From NCBI RefSeq assembly GCF_015706575.1, contig NW_024037076.1, forward strand, positions 20,526,898 to 20,590,897: a stretch of 64,000 nt of DNA, read 5' to 3'. Positions 37,301 through 51,369 of this stretch are shown here, piece by piece. The stretch's first letter is position 1. Every line of letters begins with the position of its first letter. Source of the stretch: Patiria miniata. Lineage: Eukaryota; Echinodermata; Asteroidea; Valvatida; Asterinidae. The notes beneath the pieces are model-generated. The model had not been told where the DNA came from, made no database searches, and was given only the letters and a program-made list of their open reading frames with translations. The translations under genes were made by a program, and so were the position numbers.

Positions 37301-38734
37301 ACAGCCGTCATTTCAACCATCAATTGATGCATATACGTTTAAACCCTCCGCTGGCTAGAACTGTACGGGATAGCCACACCAGGCGTTTGTACAGAAGCTA
37401 ACAGATGCAGACTGCAAACCAATACTGTATGTCATACTGATTTTGATGAATTCGACCTGTCATGCTTCTTCTAATATCAAAACGGGTAGATAGTGTATCC
37501 TGTAACTACTATACAGCGATAATTAAAAAGAACCACATTTAATATATAATTTGGGGACTAAAGTATATTAAACGGAAGTTTTGGTAATCCAAATGGCACT
37601 GAGTATTACTTAAATTTTTGGGACTATCTATTAAATATTTTGATTTGACAACTTCCAGTATTAACGAGTGCAGAAACGAAGCGAGTTTGCAAGAGATGTT
37701 TACAGGTATACAGTATGTTGTATCTTGTAAGATGTATTTTGTTTGTAGGGTGAAAACATTCTGCACTCTCCACATTTCGGCTGGTAGTGGAGCATTCTTG
37801 TTTAGCATCCATAATGTTCGATCGTCGTGACAGCGTGGTACGGAAGCTGCGATAAGACGAGTCATGACCAGACACTTATAAACCGAACGGTCTGTCTGCA
37901 ATATCTGTCCTAGGCACATTCTCTTCTTCGACCCAAGACCTCCTACGGAAAAGAGACTCAAACATCGTCGATCAATATCACACAACGAGGACAAGTTGTC
38001 CCCGGAATGACAGGAATCGATGATTTGACAGCCCTTTCAGTAGTGGCACATATACCCGACAGTCAGTTCTCGTATTGAAACAGTAAAAGTATTTTTTTTT
38101 CTCTCACTAAGGAGGAGCCTGCAGAAAACCCCCAAACGAACATACAGCAAAGACAAGTGACACATGTACATCTTAATTTGACTGTTATACAGGATTGGAT
38201 AAACACGAGTGCCGAAACACTCTATCACCACTCACGCTCCAAGCATCCACGTATTATGCTTCACGTACACCTCCTCAACAAACAACAAGCCAATTGCTGC
38301 CAAATGCTCGCCGCATCGTTCTAAATCTCCCCGATTTTTGTCTCTTAATATGATCGGACTTCGGTGAAAAGAAAAAAAAACCCGTGAATTGATTCGCACT
38401 CGTCGGGGAACTTTGCACCCAGTCTTCGCACTTTACGGCGCAGGCATCTACAATAACCATCCGCGGGCTTTAGTCTTTGTGTTTGTCATTCTGCCTACAG
38501 CAGCTGACAGGTGGATACGCAATGAATAACTCGGATCGTGGCGGCCTCTCATATCTGTAGCTTCAATTTCATTTCATCGTTTTTTAAGGGAGGGGGAAAT
38601 AGAACAGATTTTTTCTCACTGGAATGTAATGGAATGTATAAAATACGGGTACACGTCATTTTGTTTGTGGGAATATTTACAGCCAAAAAATTAAAAAGTT
38701 TTTAAGAAGTTTTAAAAAGTGCCCTCAAATTAAA

Positions 38735-38767
38735 ACAACAACAACAACAACAACAACAACAGCAACA
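38735..38767. repeat. (AAC)n microsatellite
   Basis: About ten AAC units with one AGC interruption near the end. Confidence 0.85.
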
Positions 38768-39049
38768 AAAATAGACATTCCAATGCATTTGGACCTGTAC
38801 TTGTAAGTATCACTTGTTCAAAATCATGTGCTATTTAAAGATAGCTACTTTATTACACAGTGGTTTCTAAACGTTCACATTCTCGAAAACAAGGTTTCAG
38901 TTTTAAAAGGTAATAAATGGCTTTTATTGCGTGACACTTTGAGGCCCCACCCACGCAAGGGGAGCGAGGCGTCTGCGCAGATACGTCAGTCAATTTGTGG
39001 GTGGGGTGACAGAAAGGATGGGGTGAGAGCGCGTTCTAATGCAGGTGTT

Positions 39050-39560
39050 TTGTGTTGACCCAAGCCGACTTTGCAGTCACTGAGTTAACACTACTGTTGT
39101 TGGAAAAAAATGAAGCAACCGGCGGTAAGAAAAACACCCTGCAGAGGCTTGTTGGACTGTCCTCTGCCTTCAGATCCGTTCTGCAATATCCCCCGCCGCC
39201 TCACGCGTGCGGCGGGCAGAGAAAAAGGGTTCCGGGCTACGCTGGTGACAATAAATGGCAGCTGGAAACGTTGCCGTGTTCAGACCCACCTGGGACTCGT
39301 GTGTGCTGAGACAACAGCAGAATTAAAGCAATGATGACAACGAATGACAGACCCACCTCCCGAGCTCCCCTGATTTCCAACAACGAGTCAAATTGCATCA
39401 TCTGAAGCTGCTGACAGAGCAAGGGGAAACAGTGCCGACCAGAGGTTTGCACAGCTCGTTTGGTGTGTTTGCTCTGCAATGTTCAATTTCTGGGCAAATA
39501 TGACGACAATTTGTTCAGGTTCTCGGACAGGATATGAAAACAGAAAGCTCGAGCTTGGGG
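39050..39560. promoter_or_regulatory. Candidate conserved non-coding element
   Basis: A GC-richer island without repeats, in which both strands show short conflicting frames but no domain. It includes a CpG-rich patch near 39187-39215. Called from texture only. Confidence 0.2.
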
Positions 39561-42399
39561 ACCCAGGACTTGAGTTTCCAAACAGTGGCGTCAATGCGGT
39601 ATCATCGATGTCTCAATGAATAACGGTCTTCAATACCACTGATATTTGCTCAACGTAATATCCGATAACAAATTCATAGTCTCGGAGTTTCAGTTGTCTT
39701 ATATAGGAAGTGAACACTTATGCAGACGGCACTGGAGTTGTAAGTTACGACAAAAGTGGTACTAAAATTCAGACACAATCTTATTTTAACACATAATTTC
39801 ATGGTATGGTTTATTTAACGTTAACCATGAGACTGCCCTTCAAGCACAATGAAGGTTCACATTCGTATCAATATGACCATTCATCTGTCTGGCAGACTTT
39901 TGACCCTGAGGGTTAATTCCCGTAAATCTACTCCATACCTCCATTTACGTGTTCTCTGCATAAACCAATAAAATAAACCATCCACAGGTAATCCGAGGTA
40001 TACATGTATACATGAAAGCATAACTAGGGCGAGCACTTTCATAGATTAAGCCGTATTATATAGTCCCCTGGGCGGTGGGCTGCCGCCGTCGGCATGGGCC
40101 TATAGACGGTGGTCGATCTTCGGGCGCTTCCCTGCATTCAGCTTGCCGCTGGTTCGCCTAAAAAACATCCTCACTACAGATCGATGAAATCGTGCCGGTC
40201 GCGGGATGGTCGGGCTTTTTTTCCGGAGACTCTTTTTTTTCTCTCTTGGCTTGGGCAGCGGCTCCTCAGCTATACACGGTGCATAATTGTTGGTCTCGTC
40301 CAAAAAAGATCAAACATAAAAAAGTAAGAATTCAGTCCTGCAGCTATTTAGGATGAGTCAATGAATATTGGATCATGCCGGCTGCTAAGCTGTAGCTTAC
40401 GCACCTAGTCATGTTGCACCAATTGCGCAAACATCGTGGAGAGTAAAACCACTTGATTATACAGCTTGTTATTGCAGCAAAGGTAATCGAAAACAAACAA
40501 CAAACTTGACACCTGAACAACACTTTAGAATGTCTATCATAATATTCATAAACAGTGCTTGCAGAAATGCACATGCCTCGCCATCACTTAAAAAAGGTCG
40601 TCGAAGAACTGGCCACCATGGCACCAAGTTATCAAAATTACCACAGGATCAAAGTACCAATACAAATTAAACCCGCTAGCTGGGTGGAGTCATATACCAA
40701 TGATTACTTTGACCTAAAGTAGCATGTTGAGCCCAAGTGGGCATGCACACACAGACATCAGACAGACAGACAAACAGACAGCGTAGAATTTACATGAAAG
40801 AATATGTCGGGTTAAGGACGTATTACTCAAAATTATAGGGCAGCAAAGCATTCTTCATTTACATATACTTCAGCAAACTACATGACATTTTATATGTTTT
40901 TTTTTTAATCCTACGGTCCACATGATCCCCACAAGGCCTACATCATTTTTACCATAATGTGATTGTCTCAACCAGATGATATGTCCCCTCGCGGACAAAT
41001 ACGGGGCATGCGTAAAAATATGTATTCGACAGGCGGATCATTTTACTGAAATTAGAACTAGAGGGAAAATCGATTCCCTGTTAGAACTCTTTTCAAGTCT
41101 TTGACACATCGAGGACAAGTTTGTTGGGTACATATCTAGAATGCCCGGGAATTATGTTGCCCGCCTGAAAGGAAATAGACATGTTTTCAAACTCAGCTGG
41201 ATTGAAATAACACAGCCTGTGGGATGCGCGCTTGCAAGTCGCCCAGCTGCGAAATAAATAAGTTCCAATGACGGTCTTTCCCTGTTCAAAACAAAACTAT
41301 CGGCAAAGGTTCATAATTGATATGAAAAAAGTGTTAAAAGCTTTTTCCCCTTTGTCCATTTACATCGTGCATGGATGACAATTATTGGAACGCATACATA
41401 GGTCCACAAAAATTGCAATTGCACGCAATACTGCGCCCATTACGTGCCTTCATTGATGGTTTATTCTGATTAGAGCCTTTTTGAAGAATTATCAGAGATT
41501 CTGCAATCTAGGTCAGGGACTGTGACAAGTCCATCTAGGCCTGGAAAAAAAAACCCTTGATCTTGATCTGAAATTTGATTAGAAAGACATTTTAGAAATG
41601 AGATTACTTGACAATTGAAGTTTCCACACAAAGGGGCCGCTGCGCACAACACCTTTTACATTTTCAGCGAAGCCTCGACGGTCAGGGTCGACGCTAATGC
41701 TATTTGACAGTCGCATGCGAGAGGCATGGGCATTTAAAATGCCCACAGCTGCCAAGCGACCATATATGGACATATTTACAGCATTTTCCAGTGGGTAGTT
41801 TAACAGCCTTTCCTTAAATGAGATGGCGATATCTGAAAAAAAAAACCTGATTGAAATGTTCTTCACATTGCCCCATATCGTGTAGTCAGCCAGTGCCCAA
41901 CGCGTATACGTCATAAAGGTCTTGAATGAAACTGCCTAAATGCACCTCTAAATTCGACTCATTTTTGGCTGAGACCGTGTGGTTGATACCGTGTATGACG
42001 GGATAAGTAACATTCGCTAGGAGAAATTTATCTTCGCGCCAATTAAAATCTCTAAAACCATTTGGATGTTACAAATAATAATAATGTATGCAAAAATAAG
42101 TGTGGTGTCATGTGAAATTTAGACTATGACATCTATTGTGTTGTATTACGCATGCTTAAGTGAAGATAATAAGGAAAGTGACATGTCACGTATATGACAG
42201 TTAGAGTCAATGTAACGTAAAAAAACCCCAAGATTTTGTTGGAATCCAAATTTCATATGACACAGCCTGCAGGTATAAAATTCTGGATCAAAATTTAACG
42301 AGAACACCACCTATTGAGCGAGGTCAGTCGTGACACAAGGCTTGAAGCAAACCACGCAAAGGGACGGGGGATTAGTTCAACTAACGACACATGCGGGTC

Positions 42400-43600
42400 A
42401 GTCCAAAGGCCTTCATCAGCCGCATCCTTTCACTTGTTTGTCGGTTAATCTAGAGAGATAATTATGCACATATTGGTTTTAATTATGCGGGAACATTATT
42501 GAGATGTTTCAGCGCGCAAATGTCGAGCAGGGATTCTGCTTCTAATCGTTCCAATTAACTCATAGTAATTACATCCACAGCAACATGCCGAGGTCACTTA
42601 ACTATTTTATGATTAAGCAATTACAGGAAAAATACTCAAACAATTGCGTTAAGGCCATATGTCCCAAGTTCAGGCTGTCTCGTACGTTCTTACAAGGTAA
42701 GAGTTGTCACAACCTTGCAAAATAGTTAACAGTGAAACTAACGATTACGGCAGTGCAATTATAGTGTTGTGGTCTCATTCAGGCCAGACCAGCTGATTAG
42801 TTGTTTTTAACGCAGACTTATATAGGCTTTTCGAAAAACTAAATTGCCGGATTTGGCATTAATTTCGTGACTCGGCGCGCTCACGCAACATGAGATCATT
42901 AGCGACTATGTCAAGTGACAAAGGGTTTGCAGTCAAATACATGTGGGCGCCAACACTGCAAATAATAAGCCCTTTAATCTTCGTAAAGGTTGAAATGGAT
43001 TGTTCAGATGCGTTTGCTTGAAGTGTGGCTTTTCCAGACCACAGAATGAAGTAGGCCTATTACTGTTGTTTTGGGGTCAGATCAATCACTGGATGATTGT
43101 TTGATTGACGATTGAATAATTTTGGATGCTTAGGGCAATCGATTTTAGCTTTGTAATTAGTTCTTTAAATTACTGCGCCTTAAAGTGAAAGTTCCATTTA
43201 AGCCCTTTACGTAAATGATGGTGATGACGAGTTTTTCCATGTACGTTGCGAGCAGAATGAAATGAATTTATTGTCAAGATATTATTATTCAGGCTTTAAA
43301 GTGATTAATTATATGCACAGAGCTGGTCATTAAACTGGTTATCCTCACTGATCCATACGGACCCCTCGGCAGGTGCATGTATGATATATTTCGCATCGTT
43401 AACGGTACTCAAATTCATCCATATTTTGGCTGGCATTTATGGTTATTACAGTCTGCCCAATAACAATCAGGAGTTACTGAAGGACGTCTTTTTTAGTCAA
43501 GTCGTGACTGTGCAACTAATTGGAGCAAGCCGGCAGTAAATGCCATCCAACTTTACTCGATTAATTGTCAAGATGGAAACTCAATAAATAAAATATACGT
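42400..43600. promoter_or_regulatory. Candidate conserved non-coding element, homeodomain-site rich
   Basis: There is a dense series of TAATTA/ATTA/CAATTA cores (for example around 42460-42490, 42540-42630, 43140-43170 and 43300-43310) in unique sequence free of homopolymers, plus AGGTCA-like and CACTTTAA-like strings. This texture fits an enhancer region of a developmental gene outside the window. Not verified by comparison. Confidence 0.25.
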
Positions 43601-45989
43601 ATAGTTTTGGAGCTCCTGGAATAAAAATGCTTCCAATTATGTTGTGTCTGTCTGCGTGTACTGCACATGGTGATGGGAATTGCATCGTTTCTGATGAGAA
43701 TATAGGGTGTTTTCCGTTTCTCTCCTTTTTTCATTCCAGAAAATTAGATAGGCCTATACACTGTCGAATTACTGTCTTCATGCAGCCCAATATTACCTGA
43801 ACGTCTTCAGGCGGTCCTAATTTCACGGATCATACCATTTTTAGAATTCCAGACTGGAGATATATATCCGGAGTCATGATAATTCGCGTGTCACATTGCA
43901 ATGTCTGGGTTGGAGACAGTGCTCATCCATTCGGTTGTAACGACAAAACAGGATGCGCAAATGAACGTCTCCGTGCGATGATTGGCTTGGCAACATCAGT
44001 CCCAAAATATGATGGCAATCAAGCTCATATTCCCAATGAGACGTAAAACTCGGTGGCCAAGGTTGAATTTGCTATCACGTTTCCCCGGCTGTTTCCACTA
44101 CGGTTCTTATCGCATAGGGAAAATACCAGGGCAGCCATTTTCTGAATGGTATTTCGAGGTTAGAAGCCAAGTTAGAAATAAATATTTCTTGTCGCTTCTT
44201 CCCCTTTAATGGCCTTCCTCTTTTTTTCTTTAAGCATACGAATGATAGAAATAATAATTATAATACTGAATTCTTTTAAAAGAAAAAAATATACGGGCAT
44301 TTAAAATGCAGTGCATGTTTAGTCCATTAAACGACGCTCGTTTTTTATTAAAAAAATGATGTGAGGCATCTTTTAGTATTACAATCAGCCAGCGTAAAAG
44401 TACGGTAAAGCCCTTCCTTTTTTTCTTTTGTTGGAGGGGGGGGGGGCGTTAATGTTAAGGTTTGAAAAGCTCCACGTTGGTCTTACAACCAGTTTTATTC
44501 ATCGAAATGCTAAAGAAAATGTCACGTGGAAAAAGGTCCGCTTCCATTCATGCAGAACTCCAGTGTTATTTTAGATCCACAGCAACGTTTGTTAACGGAA
44601 TTTGTAAACGGAACTGATCCTGATGCATATCCTTTTGTTTCTGTTTCACTTCCCGTTTACACGTACTGCAGTGTAAACAAATCGGTTAATAATGATAATT
44701 GCTCTAGCAGGAAAACATATGATTCAACGCATGAGGCAAATTGAGGTGTAAAATTGTTAGTGGGTTCATTACAAGAGTTTGTTTACAGTGAAACATAAGC
44801 AGCGAACTGATTAAACGAGAACACGTCGTGTGGCGTCTTCTAATTTAGTTGGTAAATATGGGCAACGGGCCTGCGAAATGGACCCGTCGGGATAGTATAT
44901 TTACACCAGCCAATACTAGGTCATTTCAGTGTATAGTGACGCAATCAAGCATCAATGCAGAAGACCGGTACCAGAGTTTGATGTATGAAAATTCTGTCGT
45001 ATCAACAGATGGCGCTATTAACAAACTCGGCTTCATCAGGACAGAGCAGGCGTTCGGCGTTGCACGTGGTGAATGAGACATTGGGTTGACGACAGAGTCC
45101 AAGTTTTCAATTGGTATAATTAGTGCAAGCTCGTCACTTCATGTGTCACTTCTTGACTGAAACACGGCTGTAAAGCTGCTACCTTCTGTCATTGATATTT
45201 TATTGCATATCATTCTTGCTATCTTTCAAACCAACCGCGGCTTCAGCCAGTAATTTTTCATCCGTGAACAAATACCGCCATATTGGTACACTGGGCGGCA
45301 AGCAATCGCTTCACCATTTTCACTCCTTCGGTAAATAAACAACTTGGTCATCGCGATGTTGAGGTCGGACAGTTTAGCGGAGATTTGCTGAATGCAAATT
45401 GATGGCTTCTGGTGGCGTTTTTACCGCAATCAAACCATAGAGCTGGCTAGGACTCATCTCTATGATCAAACCTAGCTCGTCATGCATTAGCGAGTCGCTG
45501 CCGGTCGTATACACACCCCTACCTCCACGGCGCTGTAGGAATCAGACGACACATTGCTGCGAAATCTACCCTTATGTCAACAGACATTTCCTAAACATAC
45601 TAACAAATGGGAGATAGGTAGCGTGCATTACCCTTCTAGTCTTGTCTAATCAAACGACCTACAGTCAAATCCCCCTTAAGTGCTCTCTATTTACACAAAA
45701 GCGACGCAGCAGTCAACCAGTGAGATGCATGTCATTCCCAAGTTCAATTAGCAAAATAATTTTCTGCTTTCGCATTTTCAGAAGGGGGGGGGGGGAACGT
45801 AGCATGCATTGCAGTATGGTAAAGTAAACCAATATTCGGTACTCTATAGTCCACAAACCCATTGGTCGCATCTGACTTGTTACTTCACGTTTTCAATAAT
45901 TGTGCAACACGTCTTAATAGCTTTGTGTAAATTAATCCTCTGGAATATTTTTGTTAAACGATACCGATTTGCTCCCACTGCCGCTGAAA

Positions 45990-46275
45990 CAAACTTTTGC
46001 CAGGGGTGCTTAAATTTCTAAAGGACGGACAAAATTAATGCGAAAGCGGAGCGCAAAACCCTTACGTCGTGGCTTAATTTGGAATAAGGATGCTCTGTGG
46101 TACGGGGCAATCTGAGGCGATTCAGCATAATGTTTAGCGTAGCGGCGCAATTTCATTGTCGTAGAACACTGCTGGCTGGAACACATTTTTTGCCCTGGAG
46201 TAGGGGGTGCTGAAGCATATTCTAGCACCCCAATCCAAACAGTTGGGGGAGCTGCAGCGCCCACAGTACCCCCGT
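45990..46275. mobile_element. Possible transposon relic
   Basis: AGGGGTGCT near 46003, a second GGGGGTGCTGAAG near 46204, AGCACCCC near 46225 and GCTGCAGCGCCC near 46252 form several short inverted pairs. The repeated GGGGTGCT/AGCACCCC wording is common in degraded DNA transposons. No clean ends or target duplication were found. Confidence 0.3.
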
Positions 46276-49200
46276 TCCCGCGGGCTCGTTTGCTCCTATT
46301 TCATGGTAACATTTTAGAAGTTAGATAAGTCTTTCAGACTCGAAATAACATAAAACAAACCCGACTGCATGCTTACTACCATGACAACTGGTAGAATATA
46401 TAGTTTCGTGAGTTCATCCTACAAGCGTTGCCTTACATCTGTTAATATCTAACATTCCGGAGCCGAGGAGTGGTTCAAATATTGTAGGGGTAAGTATCAT
46501 TCAGTCAGTCATACACAATAATGTAGTGACTTAACGCTGATTTGTAAACTATGGTCAGTTAAGGTTCGCAAGGGGGGGGGGACTCTTTTATGTAACACAT
46601 GCATTGTCCATGTACAACTGTAAGTTCTGACTCGGACCTCTTACCCCATTTTGATCCTAAATGGATCTGAACAGGAATAATAATATGTGTTCACAGATGC
46701 CGACAGCCCTGTAATTCCTTATGGACCATTTCATTGAAACCGTGTCATCTGTTGAATCTCACTGAACTACTCGAAGTTCAGAACTGCTGCCACTATTCAA
46801 ATTGTAATCGACACTCCTTTAGCTTGTTGTAAAGATCTGTAGACAAGGTGCAAACTTTACTTGCCCGTAGCTCACCGAAGTAAAATGAGGATGACGGAGA
46901 GGTGTGCAAAAATGACCGAACGTGCTTCCATCAAAAGAAATCCCCAGACTAGGCCCAACTGTGTCAGGACAGGACCTACAAACATTTGTCGAAGACAGCA
47001 GAATGGTTTCTGCCTCTGACAATGGAAGAAGTGCATTTAAAGACGTGGTGTTTTCCTCCCTTGGGATATCTAAGATGAATGGACCTATCAGTAGTGCGAT
47101 AATTCTCATGGTGATGACCCACATAATAGCGTAGCGAAGTTGATTTCCCTGGATGAAAGGGGGAGGGGGGGGGGGGTTGGTACACTGAATGCAGGAGACA
47201 TTTTTACATAAATCCAATCACTTTAGCATACATACATGAGGGAGGGGAATATAAAGCTCGATGTAGACGTGCAAGGCCACTGACCAGACGAGGCACCGAC
47301 TAGAAGGAGATAGGATCAAGAGATTAAGCTTGCGTGCATGGTAGATTAAACACATCGCAAATGTCTCTCCTCGTAAAGTCATGTTAAATTGAAGGGACTG
47401 TATTGCTGGATAATGCCATCGTGTCTAGCGCATGGGGACCACCTAATACTCCCACGTGAAGCACACTGCAACATGACCTTGATGAAAGGTAATTTCTACA
47501 CAGTCATACACACTGGGACGGAAAACGGACTTTGTTTAATACCAAACAATTGATTACCTGCAAGTGCAAAGTACCTGAATCCTCTACAATAACACCGTTA
47601 ATATAAATCTGCATATGGTAAGTGCAGCAACACTAATATCTCCAAGGATGAAATGTTTTGACGTTTATACAAGTTGGTTTTCTTCACATAAAACTCAAGC
47701 AAAGTTCAGTGTCAATTCGATTGTTTTATTGCGTCTTAATACCCTTAGTTCAATAACTGTTCATGATATTCACGGGTCGTGAGCCATTACTGCAAACTAC
47801 TGGCATTAACGCCGTAGTGTTATCAACGCGTAATGCGTACTTTAAATTTACCATTTGAAACGCCCACACACAGATTTAATAAGACACAGTCACCACTTCG
47901 CTTAGCCAATGTTAGCAGAAACGAATGCCACATAAAACTTCGCGTTGTCATAAGAAGGTATACGAGATCTATCTTTTTAATCTGTTAAAGTGGTCCCTCT
48001 TGGCTTGCCTCCGAAGTCATTGGAACAAAATTGTTCCGTGGATAGAAAGAGTCAACACAAGCTGTACCCACAATGGATCTTGTTTCGAAAAAGCAATCTT
48101 TTTCAGCGATTGCGTCAGTTCAGGTAACATCAATAATCGTACATTTCACATTCAATTGTCGTATTTGTCGAGTTTCGTGGATGAGCGTGCCCACGCTTTA
48201 ATTGGTTCCGTACCGTCTTGGGACACATCGTCGTGACTTCAGTGTGCCCTACTCGAAATGTGTACCAAAGCTCCACTCAAAGGGCTTAATTACTTCTATT
48301 TGTCGAGGTGGCATGGGAAAATAGAAGTGTGAAACAGATTCAGACGAAACACAAACTTTATTTTAACACAAAAAACCCCACTTTTTAAAAGTTACGGAGC
48401 TTTTCCAATTATTATTCCTGATATCGATATCACCTGAATTTAGCACACGGCTACTGTTTTAGATGATCGCCATCCAACAAATCGAGGGCAAAATGAAAAT
48501 CATTTTGACAACATTCATCAAGTAATTCATACTCTCACTTCAGAAAGTAAGTATGCTGATCACTTGGTGTAGAAGTGATTTGGCATTCTCTCTGATTGTC
48601 GGGTACGAGTTCGTTCCACCTTGTTTTTTAATCATCGGTAAAACCCAATAGCGCGTGTTATGCCTCTGGGGAAATAAAACCATTCAATCCTGACCCTAAA
48701 AAAATAATATGGCCATTCAGATGAAGTTGGTGTATTCGCTTAATCATCGTCATTTCGACATTCATATTGCACTGGTATTTCGCCAAGGGAACCACAAGGG
48801 CAGGGCAGCCGAAATTGAACGATATCGGGTCTGAAATTTAATTACGTCCATGACAATCTGCTGTCATGTTCAGAATGGTAGAAAAATCTTTAAAATTAAA
48901 ACTTCACATTGTTTATTAACATGTTTTTCTGTAACTGTGTAGTGTGGGGCTTTTTCATTGATTTGGCCTGCATGTTTTTTTGATTGTTCTACATGACTGA
49001 ATGGTACGTTTCGTATGAAAGTCAACAAGGTAAGGGCTAAGAGTGGACCCCCCCCCCAAAAAAAAATGGATTACGGTTACCAAGCACCTGGCACTAAAAC
49101 TGAAAGATTCGGGAGATATATAGCTTTAGATGGGCACGAGTTCGCACCACAAAACACTCAATTTAAATGGTTGCAGGAAAAAGGGGAAATTCTAATTTTA

Positions 49201-50889
49201 AGAATGAAATAAGAGTTTATCCACAAAATAGTTTTCTATAAATTAGTGAGATTGACATTTAAAGGGGACGAAATGAGATGATATAGACGTGCAGCGATTA
49301 TATGTAAACCACAGCGTTTTGCCCTTCCTAACGTCGGCCCACTTAATATATATGGAATTAGCCAATTTGGACGCAGTGTTCAGTCGTGCATAAACTAATA
49401 TTCAGAAAGTCTTTATAAAAAATTAAAAAAAAACCTATATCACCCGTTTGGTTTTCTGTGCTCACATCACAACATCACAAGGGCATGTACATACAGCTAG
49501 CATCAAGTTCGGTTTTTGGCTTGCGTGCAGAAAAAAACCCCTCGATATTCGGTGAACCACTGATCACGTTGAACAATGAACGAGACAGCACAATGGCTGT
49601 TGTATCTGTACAAACAACCCAAGCCACAGAGTCTCCGGTGCCTTCATTATTGTGCTGACTTCGTAGGGATGGAAACCCATTCATACCGCTACGATCGTAC
49701 AATAGAATTAATAAAAAAAAAATGCGATTTAAAGCGCATGAATGTGGGTTTTCCCGGCCAATTTCAACAGAAAGTCTATCAAATTAATACCAGGCCCATT
49801 CAATTTCATTTGAAATTGAATGCTGCCTTGTCAGCATTGATTGCCTTAGCAGCTTACATCGGCATTCATGTGTGTCAAAAAAGAGTAATTTTATTTCAGT
49901 GGTTAGCGTTCTTTCGACAAATACGTTCATGCAATTTCAATGGTCGTTTTAGTTCATTGAATTCCGTCGAAGGCGGCGAGAGGTTGGTCCATTTCATCGA
50001 TTGGGAAATATTTGTTCACATGTTGGTATTCAAATTGATATTTACATTTATGGTATGCTGTTTCGGATTCGTTTTTCTCCATATGGAATGAGATACGTTG
50101 TTGAGAATTCATTCTACACTGCATGGTCCTGGGTATAACCATGTCTTTCAAAGCATTTGAATATGAAAATGGCGGCCACATGTCGCTATAGACGGAGTGA
50201 CCATTGTAAGATTAGTTGATTGAAGCGTAAGAGAGCATCATCGACTAGCTACAACTAACTTTAGCAGACAGTCAAGGCATCAAAATACTACTTCTAGTTT
50301 GAACAGGAGTACACTAGCGATGATCGATACAATACAAAAGAACGAGTTCTAATTCAGACAAACAAAAGGAAATAAGTAACTTGCCAAACGAACACACTGT
50401 CTATTACAAGGACAATGGTGAAATTACGAAGAAGGAAACAAGTAACAAAACTGCCCGCCTCGATGACTGTTGATTGTACTAACTGCAAATAGATGGTAAA
50501 AATTCAACTTAAGAATGATAAAAATGCAATCCTCGGAACAGAATGACTGAAACTAACTGAAATTGTAAGAGCGAACTCTTGTGTGCAAAAACACGAAATT
50601 GAATGCAATCATATACCAACTGAAACCCTTGTTTGCTCTGAATTTGGCAATGTGCGTGAATTAAAAGCGTTAAAATGAAAATGAACCATATTTTGTTAAA
50701 TTTGGCCGAGAAAACCTATATTAGTTGTTTGACAAAAAGTTCTTTACATTTAAATAAAATCTGAATAAAAAATGAACCTGCAAATTTAATGTCCGTTTGC
50801 TTACATTTACATTTTAATACAGATTGACGAAATGGCGGGCAATAACTACAACTCAAGCAATCAGTAAGATAATTCTACGTGAAGATGAG

Positions 50890-51284
50890 TGATGAGGTGA
50901 ACGCGTCACTTAAGCTTGCTCCTTGTTCATATCCCCCTGGCTTTCTTATATCCTCCCCCGGCTTGCCATTGTTTCCTTCCCATTTTTTTGTGCAACAGGC
51001 TTTTTGTCATTATACATATAGCTCTATCAATCCAGATATTTTATTTATTTATTTATTTAATTAGTCTAAATGTGTTGTTCTATTTCTGGTTATGTGTACT
51101 CTTGTCAGTTTTTTTCCATATTGTTACGTCTATTTGTACATATAATAGGCCTATATGTTTTTATGGTTTAATGTGAAGTTTTTAAATGTGTATCCAACTA
51201 TAGGCCTACGTGTGCAGAACGAGGAGACAAATTTCATGTTTTTACATGATGAGAATAAATAAATGGAATTGAATTGAATTGAAA
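50890..51284 (+). mobile_element. LINE/SINE-like 3' tail
   Basis: A T-rich stretch with a (TTTA)n run (51039-51061) leads to GAGAATAAATAAATG followed by a (GAATT)n tail at 51265-51284. An A/T-rich 3' end finishing in ATTGAATTGAATTGA is a usual ending of non-LTR elements in invertebrates. No reverse transcriptase frame is present. The 5' limit is a guess. Confidence 0.4.
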
Positions 51285-51369
51285 AACGATGTGTGCAATG
51301 TCGACTTCTTTCGACATTGAGAAGCTGTATTAGGTACATTGTGAAAATAAATATTCCTCTTACTTCTGG

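Larger units (their letters stand above)
28069..50878. other. Gene desert
   Basis: About 23 kb with no convincing coding sequence on either strand. It contains microsatellites, G runs (44436-44446, 45784-45795, 46572-46581, 47165-47176), a possible tRNA-like remnant at 34265-34325, a possible transposon relic at 45990-46275 and candidate regulatory stretches at 39050-39560 and 42400-43600. The longest plus-strand open frame of the window (49576-50091, 171 codons) lies here. It has a hydrophobic C-terminal part but no recognisable family, and I do not call it a gene. Confidence 0.5.

Noticed and set aside
37539..37994. 151-codon minus-strand frame
   Set aside because: No domain and an overlapping comparable frame on the other strand; I considered a transposon relic but saw no polymerase or transposase motif.
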